From Conchocele bisecta (taxonomy: Eukaryota; Mollusca; Bivalvia; Lucinida; Thyasiridae), in contig CM055267.1 of NCBI GenBank assembly GCA_029237695.1, forward strand, positions 13,853,043 through 13,917,042: a stretch of 64,000 bases of DNA, read 5' to 3'. The notes beneath the pieces are model-generated. The model searched no databases. It was not told the DNA's origin and was given only the letters and a program-made list of their open reading frames with translations. Positions 58,438-64,000 of the stretch are shown piece by piece. Every line of letters begins with the position of its first letter. Position 1 is the first letter of the stretch. Made by a program: the position numbers and the translations under genes.

Positions 58438-58966
58438 TCAGTCTCTAGATCGTGAATCAACCCTTCGTGTTTGGAATAGGGAGAAGTCTACTAACGGCGG
58501 TAGCGTACAAATGAATAGCCGCCGATCCAAGAGTTTTTGTCATCTCTGCTCCCAATTGGATTCGTATCGCGCATACATTTTATCAATCTCCGCATCTGAC
58601 ATCTTATCCACCTGAAAAAACTGTGAGACGCCTACCTAGATAATGCTCCGATTGTCCCCCAGCAACCAGCGCAGCTAGCCGCTCTCGTCGCGCCGCATTT
58701 TCATTTTCATTCGGAGTCGTTGCACTCAACCCAGATCCCGATTGCTCTGTCGGATCATTATTGTTGCAGTCGGGAGTTGAGGTTTCTTCTATTAGCTGAT
58801 CGAGAAGTTCGTCGCAGTTCATTTTTCTTAATTTTTTCAAAATTAGTAATTTAACTATTCTAACAACTCTCATCACTTTAACATATTGCCAAGCGCACCA
58901 CCCGATACTTATGATCACCATTATGCTCGCAACAAAGCTCGCAGCGGAGCACCAAATTGTTAACAT
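58438..58966 (-). pseudogene. Polinton accessory protein, N-terminal part open, C-terminal part shifted
   Basis: 58604-58966 is open for 120 codons. Residues 8-30 (AASFVASIMVIISIGWCAWQ) form a membrane span. An internal ATG at 58820-58822, right behind the repeated AT-rich promoter-like motif, starts MNCDELLDQLIEETSTPD and may be the true start. After a shift near 58625, VDKMSDAEIDKMYARYE continues in another frame, with a further stop near 58560 and an end at 58438-58440. The tandem repeat at 58977-59110 abuts the 5' end and may have replaced the original leader. Function unknown. Confidence 0.45.
58823..58848 (-). promoter_or_regulatory. AT-rich motif before the accessory gene
   Basis: Minus-strand AATTTTGAAAAAATTAAG directly before the ATG at 58822. 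One of four or five matching motifs in the capsid-module half. Confidence 0.5.
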
Positions 58967-58976
58967 TGTTAACCAT

Positions 58977-59115
58977 TGTTAAGCATTTGTTCAGCATTAT
59001 TCAGCATTTGTTCAGCATTTGCTAAGCATTGTTCAGCAATTGCTAAGCATTGTTCAGTATTTGTTCAGCATTGTTCAGCAATTGCTAAGCATTGTTCAGC
59101 AATTGCTAAGCATTG
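58977..59115. repeat. Tandem/nested TTCAGCAATTGCTAAGCATTG repeats
   Basis: About eight units made of TTGTTCAGCA(TT/ATT) and ATTGCTAAGCA words, including the palindrome AGCAATTGCT three times. Located between the ATPase stop and the next gene, just where a leader would be. Confidence 0.8.
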
Positions 59116-59156
59116 CAATAGCTTATTACTTTGCAATTTTCCTAATTTTATAATTT

Positions 59157-59182
59157 TCCTAATTTTTTCAAAATCGTTAGAT
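59157..59182 (-). promoter_or_regulatory. AT-rich motif between ATPase stop and tandem repeats
   Basis: Minus-strand GATTTTGAAAAAATTAGG, sharing CTAACGAT upstream with the copy at 59803-59850. It precedes the tandem-repeat block rather than a clear ATG. Confidence 0.45.
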
Positions 59183-59771
59183 TTAGTTGATAACTTTATA
59201 AGCAGTTGGTTGATCAGTCTTTAGAAGAAGCTTGGCGTGCTTAGTTTCGGAAAGCATCTGTCGAACCTCCAGGCGCTCCTCGCGCGTTGGGATAACGTCA
59301 TTCTCCCGAAGACAGTCATCGAATGAGTCTCGGTCCTTGCAGTGAAATAGGGCGACCCATTTCGTTTGCTCGCGCAGATCCTTGAGGACGGCATTGTATT
59401 TTTGAGTGGATATCCATACGCTTTGCCTCGCATGGCGGCCAGAAAATGCGAGCTCGGAGAGCATGTCCTTCTTTTTGGTCATCGCCGCCTTGGCTGAGCG
59501 TTAAATCGTCAATCACGTATAGGGTGGGCTCGCCCTGAAATATTTGGTATAAACCACGCAACCAATCGTGAAGCCTATCACCGGGGTCAATAACGTATAC
59601 CTCAGGGTCGGTCCATATCCACGGGCACCGCTGATAAGTATCGTTGTGCCGCACAGTGGGACATAGGATCACAATGTGACGAAAGGCATCGCGGTAGGAT
59701 CCCTCGAGTAAGTTGAGGATGAAAACCGTTTTTCCACATCCTGTCTGCCCACTATATGGCGGAGTGAGCAT
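59183..59771 (-). pseudogene. Packaging ATPase (A32/FtsK-HerA type) of the Polinton, one frame break
   Basis: Powers DNA entry into the capsid. The start is taken at MLTPPYSGQTGCGKT (ATG at 59769-59771); the frame runs further upstream, but only through the promoter-like motif. Walker A GQTGCGKT is residues 8-15, and the Walker B region is PTLYVIDDLTL. After a shift near 59490 the rest continues in another frame with ELAFSGRHARQSVWISTQ, the conserved sensor region of this family, to the stop at 59183. Total is about 196 codons, a normal size. The break is a single small indel, so it could be a sequencing error. A CCAAT palindrome (59774-59788) lies immediately before the ATG. Confidence 0.88.
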
Positions 59772-59802
59772 CTCCAATCGTGAATTGGTATTGATTGCTA
59801 GA

Positions 59803-59826
59803 TTTCTTAATTTTTTCAAAATTATG
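59803..59826 (-). promoter_or_regulatory. AT-rich motif before the packaging ATPase
   Basis: Minus-strand AATTTTGAAAAAATTAAG, 32 bases before the ATPase ATG. Confidence 0.5.
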
Positions 59827-59861
59827 TATTAATAAATCGTTAGAATGATTTTTTTATTAAA

Positions 59862-61155
59862 TCAGTAGATCGCTGATACGTATCGACCATCTTCGATGTT
59901 GAGTTGTGCGTCTGTAATTATATATAAGTACACGTTCAATGGCCCGGCTCCGTCCGCCTCTTTGGTTATCTGGATCGTCACACCCTCACTAGCGTTCTCA
60001 CATTGGCGTCCGCTACCGTGTATTTGGTCATCGTCGCTGGCTCGCATGTCTAGCCATAACGCGTATTTGGTATTCAGGAACTCCGCGAGGGAGACGGCCG
60101 AGAGATGCAGGTCTTTAGCAACTGCTGCAACCTCCGGAGAGCGCTTAGATCCGGCAGCAAACTGCTTTCTTACTTCATCCCACTGCTGGTGCGCGCGAAG
60201 ACCCGCGCTGTAGAGTTGATTGGGGACTCCCTCGATCGTCACCTCTACCTTCGTGATTTTGGGGTTAAAGAATCTGTCGGTTTTTCTAGCACCGAACGCG
60301 AACCGAGCATCCTCGAACAACATCAGTATACCTTTCATCGAGCGGGCGGGTACGTTGACGTTAATATTCCACAATGTGTCGCTTTTGTTTTTTCGGCATC
60401 TTGCGATGGCGAAGAACTCGGTCGTAAAGTATGGCAAAGCGCCCGCGTACTGGGTTTCTGATCAATCGCGCTAGTTCGTCGGGCATCGTGACCATGTCGT
60501 ACTCCAGCGAAACATATCGATCGTATACGTCGATAAACTGGTCGGTGGCTATGAGAACTCGGCCGTAGTCGTTGAACGTTAGTTCGTATTCGAGGCGGTC
60601 AGCCAAAGCACTCTGATAGTAGGGCATGTGACTCTCTAGCAACTCAAAGTCGAGCGGAATGTAGAAGCGGTTGCCGTAAGCGCCCGCGACCGCGTTGTCA
60701 CACGCGTTGTTATCTGCCTTGTTAGCAGCCCCGATTCTAGTTTGGTTACGTTTTTTTTTATTTTGCTGGTGTCAATACCTTGATAGACGCGTTTTCAAGC
60801 TCGTGTGACGTCTTCCACAGGTCCTGATAGCAATGTAGACGTCGCTGTCGTCGATCGACATCACCTCATTACCAGAAATCTTTATCATGGTCTTCTTGAC
60901 GATGGCGCGACCCAGGTTCTGAACTACGGTTCGGTCCGCGTCCGTCGATGTAGCGAAATAGTGAAAGCGAGCGAACAGTACCAGGAACAATGACGTCGTT
61001 AGCTCCGAGGTTGGGGAAGCGACTAAGAGCTGCTGGTTCTGGTCGATCGTAGATGGGTTGTTCGTAATAACGACACTCTGTCTCACCTTTTGCCCCGAGG
61101 GGCTCACGCAGTCTGCGGTAAGGATTGAGTTTGCGACCGTAATTGACTCGAAGAC
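59862..61155 (-). pseudogene. Major capsid protein (jelly-roll, Polinton/adintovirus type), interrupted
   Basis: Structural shell protein, about 430 codons. The N-terminal part (60772-61107) is open and contains QNLGRAIVKKTMIKISGNE. The middle (60361-60720) contains ELTFNDYGRVLIATDQF and SLEYDMVTMPDELARLI. The C-terminal part (59862-60437) contains KITKVEVTIEGVPNQLYSAG and WLDMRASDDDQIHGSG and ends SAIY before the stop. These fall in different frames, with shifts near 61110, 60760 and 60430. Assignment is by recognition of the family pattern and by position beside the ATPase; a structure prediction would settle it. The gene is divergent from the + gene at 61243 across two AT-rich motifs. Confidence 0.75.
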
Positions 61156-61242
61156 ATAATTAATTTTTTCAAAATTATTGAAACTATTAAACCCGTATGG
61201 TTTTGTCTTTAATACATAATTAATTTTAAGAAAATTATAAAT
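61150..61242. promoter_or_regulatory. Divergent AT-rich promoter between the capsid gene and the + gene
   Basis: Two related motifs: ACATAATTAATTTTTTCAAA (61154 on) and ACATAATTAATTTTAAGAAA (61213 on), about 60 bases apart. The first, read on minus, is the same motif as before the ATPase; the second stands before the ATG at 61243. Confidence 0.5.
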
Positions 61243-62525
61243 ATGGCTGATTACGAATGTTGAAATGGATGCAATCGGTAGAGACGATTACCTCGATGGT
61301 GATGATGATGATAACGAAAGCGCCCTTCATAGAGACTCCAGTTCCAATCCAATCGCAATTGGGAAATAGGTGGCGCTACCAGCAGCGTTGGTCAAAGTCA
61401 GGAATTACTTGAGGAGCTGTAAACGACTACTACAACAATTTGTCAGAATCGGTCTGGTCCCGTCTGTCGGTCGCGACTACTCCAAGTTCGAATTGGATAT
61501 GCATGGTAGGTTGCGACTAAAATCATCAAATCTCCCAATAATCAACACGAATACCGGTAAACCCCTATCGCTAAACACCATTGCCGGAAACCGGGGCGGT
61601 GGCGAAATCATAAAGAACGAACTAGGATTTCCAGATTGGACGCGTGGTAAAACAATTGTGCCGGCCCGCGCTGTAGAGGCCCTACAGTCTACCGACGAAA
61701 CTATAGCGAAGACGGCCCACCGCGATAGAAACGGTTGATCTCAGCGAGGTCCCTAAAATAGCCACCGACGTTATTAACACGATGGAGACCACGTTCAGCG
61801 TGCAATCACAATTGGGGAAAATACTCAACGATGACCCACCGTTACCTCTTCGAGAACTCCGTGGACTCGATAAGCTCTACAAACGGTCCGGGGCGAATGG
61901 TCCTTAACCTCCCTCCAAACTCACGGCGCTGGATGAACATATCGCGCTAGAAGAAAGAAAACTGGAGGAAGCCGGTGACGATAGAGAACTACCGAGCGGA
62001 TCAACAAACTCCTGCGGTCTTTGCGGGATGAAAGAGAAGCTCGCTTGGAGGCCGCCTCGCTAACCGTGAGGCTCTCCGCACACAAATAAGTCGGATCCGC
62101 GAATCAATCTCGAGGGTCCTGCACGAGGAGACGACACTCGTGAGCGTCTTCGCACTCGTTCAGAGAGCAGGGCGTCACGATAGCAAGCTCCTCGTTGCTA
62201 TCGGCATGACTATATCGACCATAGTTTCTAGCTTTCACGTGGTGCGGCGCCACCACCCGCTCCAGCACCAGCACCAGCACCCACTCCATCCGGTGGAGCC
62301 AAGGAGTGGGTAAAAAAACAACTAAAAGCCCTCGCCAATCTTCTAGCTAAATTAGCTGGATAAAGGTGGCTGCCGCACTACCTGACTGATCGAAGTATCG
62401 TTTCTTACTTGCTATCTATATTATCAAAAACGGCCGGATGGCTAGCCAAAAATACCTGGGCTTTAATCGTGGCAATCGCCGGTCTCCTACTATTCTTCGC
62501 CAGAGTTCCTACAACCAAAGCGTAA
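61243..62525 (+). pseudogene. Long Polinton + strand gene with helical middle and hydrophobic C-terminal domain, interrupted
   Basis: Opens at ATG 61243 with an acidic N-terminus in shifting frames (DDYLDGDDDDNESALHRDS near 61277). 61370-61738 is open (DYSKFELDMHGRLRLKSSN). The next part (61725-61905) reads ETVDLSEVPKIATDVINTM and LRELRGLDKLYKRSGANG in another frame. Then come a charged helix (LEERKLEEAGDDRE, 61950) and a C-terminal part (62100-62525) with TIASLLVAIG-like and NTWALIVAIAGLLLFFARV hydrophobic segments, proline/alanine repeats between them (62245-62300), and TAA at 62523-62525. Palindromes at 61349-61362 and 61803-61814 lie within. The product is probably a virion or membrane-active protein; I do not recognise a named family. 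Confidence 0.5.
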
Positions 62526-63913
62526 ATAATCCGATCGCCACGAGGGCGATGACGAGCCCCAATTTAATCTCCTCCTCGTGTGTTGTGCTTCCAATTTCAA
62601 CATTGTTGATGATTGGTGTTTCTCCAATCGCGATTGGTCTGTTGATGGAACTCGATGGTGCATCCAATTTACGAATTGGGGGTACTGGGTTCGATTTACG
62701 AATTGGGGGAGGTGTATCCATTTTGTGTTTTATGAAATCGGTTCCACTGTTGGGGGTGCGCTTGATGATATCCGTGTTCACGTTACCGTTGTGGCCGATT
62801 TTTTGATTGACGGTGGCGATTACGATGATTATTGTAACCGTCAACCGGGTCGTCTGTAGTATCATATTGCTCGGCGCCATATAAAGACCTATTCCAAATA
62901 CATAGTCTACTGGGGTGCTGGCATTCTGTAAAACGTCTTGATAATTCTGGATTGCCTTCTCCAGGTCCACCCTAGCTGAGATGGCGTCCTCAACAAGTAC
63001 CAAGAACTGTTTTTGCGCGTCAAACGCTGTTCCCATGCCCAGTATAGAACTGCGAGTTTGTTTTTGTGCGCCGAGGATGGCCCAGACGTACGTGCGAATA
63101 GATTCGTTGACGTGAGTAACCCCGGCCTGCGTGAACCCTATACCCTTATCTAACATAAATGTACCCACGCGTCCTGAACCCTCGCAGCCTGCTGTATGTA
63201 ATCGACGTGAGCCCGTTTCGGAGGTAACATTTTACAAGAAAACACGCCACAGAGCGACCCCAAAACCACACTTCTGGCCCGAAAGTCATCGTCGCGGGGT
63301 CAAAATTCCCGGCGTTCCGACTGACGATGTGGTCACCGGAGTGATCGTGTCTAAAATCAGTCTGTGTCCAATTCCCGGACTGGCCGTGAATGAGAACGTC
63401 CCGAGGCCGGTGTGGTAGGAAATGCTTTCTGTCTCCAGTCCGCGTCTTTTGAAACGTTAAATTCGTTACACAGTCTTCAAAGGCCAATACGGTCGTGCGT
63501 TGGAAATGGGATCCCAGGCGTCGTCTTGAGTAGTGAAATACCTATTCTTTGAGAATCCTCCTAATAGTATAATACGTGTGAAAGTGTAGGACACTTCGGA
63601 GCATGACATTCTTGGATGTCAGATGGTCTTTATGTGAAACTCCACACCCGCTGTTGCGCACCATACAGCGAAATTTATTTTGGTTCTGCCAAAACTGCAT
63701 CGGTGTTGCTTTCCACCCGTTTACCACCTCCATCGTAGTAATCTTGGGCAGCCTATATTGTTCAAAGATGTTAGGGAAGTTGGTGGCAAAGCCACTGTCC
63801 GGTCTAACCGTTTACGGTTGGGTGTACAAGGGGTTAACAACGTCTTTTTGTGTGTATTTACCTCCGACCGCGTACTTTACATTAGAGTTAAAGCTAAATG
63901 CTTTGGTATCCAT
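62509..63913 (-). pseudogene. Candidate minor capsid (penton-like) or membrane-anchored virion protein, interrupted
   Basis: Three blocks in different frames. 63913 down to about 63810 starts MDTKAFSFNSNVKYAVGGKY. 63542-63780 contains VVNGWKATPMQFWQNQNKF and LRSVLHFHTYYTIRRILKE. 63146-63530 reads FTTQDDAWDPIS and ATMTFGPEVWFWG in further frames. The last block, 62509-63168, is open for 219 codons with two hydrophobic segments (TVTIIIVIATV and, at the very end, LGLVIALVAIGLFTLWL). The C-terminal region carries three or four CCAAT-type palindromes (62591-62707) that encode repeated IRKSNPVPPIRKL-type sequence. It overlaps the convergent + gene by 17 bases. The penton call is positional inference; it may be two genes. 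Confidence 0.45.
62591..62707. repeat. Cluster of four CCAAT...ATTGG palindromes
   Basis: 62591-62616 (CCAATTTCAACATTG then TTGATGATTGG), 62624-62637 CCAATCGCGATTGG, 62664-62679 CCAATTTACGAATTGG, and 62690-62707 with TTCGATTTACGAATTGG. The densest group of this palindrome family in the window. Confidence 0.8.
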
Positions 63914-64000
63914 TGAAAGATATTATGTTTGCTACTATAACTAATGGTTATTCAAAAAGGAGTTGTGAACTTCAAAAATTAATTGACAACTGCTGTGGAA

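Larger units (their letters stand above)
51244..64000 (+). mobile_element. Polinton/Maverick (adintovirus-class) element, running off the right edge
   Basis: Begins AGTAGTATATAAGAGTCA and shares GAGTCAAAATGATACCACC (51256-51274) with the terminus at 1030-1061. It contains the hallmark set: protein-primed family B polymerase, rve integrase, packaging ATPase and a jelly-roll major capsid gene. The candidate target-duplication hexamer is AATTCC (51238-51243). The far terminus is beyond the window. Codon choice and GC content (higher than the AT-rich flanks, especially 51700-56300) set it apart. Many frame breaks indicate an inactive or poorly sequenced copy. Confidence 0.92.

Noticed and set aside
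63603..63944. 113-codon + strand ORF at the window edge
   Set aside because: The minus strand carries better protein-like blocks in the same interval; this frame has no domain.

Overview
The window looks like bivalve mollusc nuclear DNA. It has intron-split animal genes (TMEM11, DHRS7B, an NHL-propeller gene). It is AT-rich and dense in interspersed repeats of kinds I associate with bivalves, such as AGCTCACCTGAGC elements, core-repeat elements carrying GTCCGTCCG and GCCCGCTTGC words, and many palindromic MITEs. The species cannot be fixed from the sequence, and the bivalve call is inference.

Layout. (1) 1-1061 is the end of a Polinton/Maverick-like DNA transposon (adintovirus class). It has a C2H2-type zinc-finger ORF, a divergent broken ORF and a terminus at 1061. 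(2) 1062-20910 and 21411-44432 are the two arms of a giant inverted duplication. They meet base for base at a 500-N gap (20911-21410). Each arm carries the last exon of TMEM11 and the last exon of DHRS7B, facing each other tail to tail, in a sea of MITEs, SINE-like copies and satellites. The arms differ by substitutions (about 1% in TMEM11 coding sequence, by eye) and by several whole-element insertions and repeat-number changes. That is what two haplotypes of one locus joined head to head would look like, although a real palindrome is not excluded. (3) 44433-51243 is single-copy flank with repeats, a PHD-like mini-ORF, and a two-exon gene for an NHL/TRIM-type beta-propeller. (4) 51244-64000 is the first ~12.8 kb of a second Polinton. 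It begins with a terminus sharing 19 bp with the left element.

The right Polinton carries, from its terminus inward: a protein-primed family B DNA polymerase gene on + (broken in its N-terminal half, open through the polymerase core); an rve-type integrase on -; small membrane or unknown proteins on -; a packaging ATPase on -; a major capsid protein on -; a long + gene ending in a hydrophobic domain; and a candidate minor capsid/membrane gene on - that runs to the window edge. Replication (polymerase), integration (integrase), DNA packaging (ATPase) and capsid functions are all represented. Most of these genes contain frame breaks, so this copy is decayed or carries indel errors. Two sequence systems in it are worth attention: dispersed 13-17 bp CCAAT...ATTGG palindromes in and between genes, and a repeated AT-rich motif in front of the capsid-module genes.

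No tRNA, rRNA or CRISPR was found. Most of the window is repeat-derived non-coding sequence.
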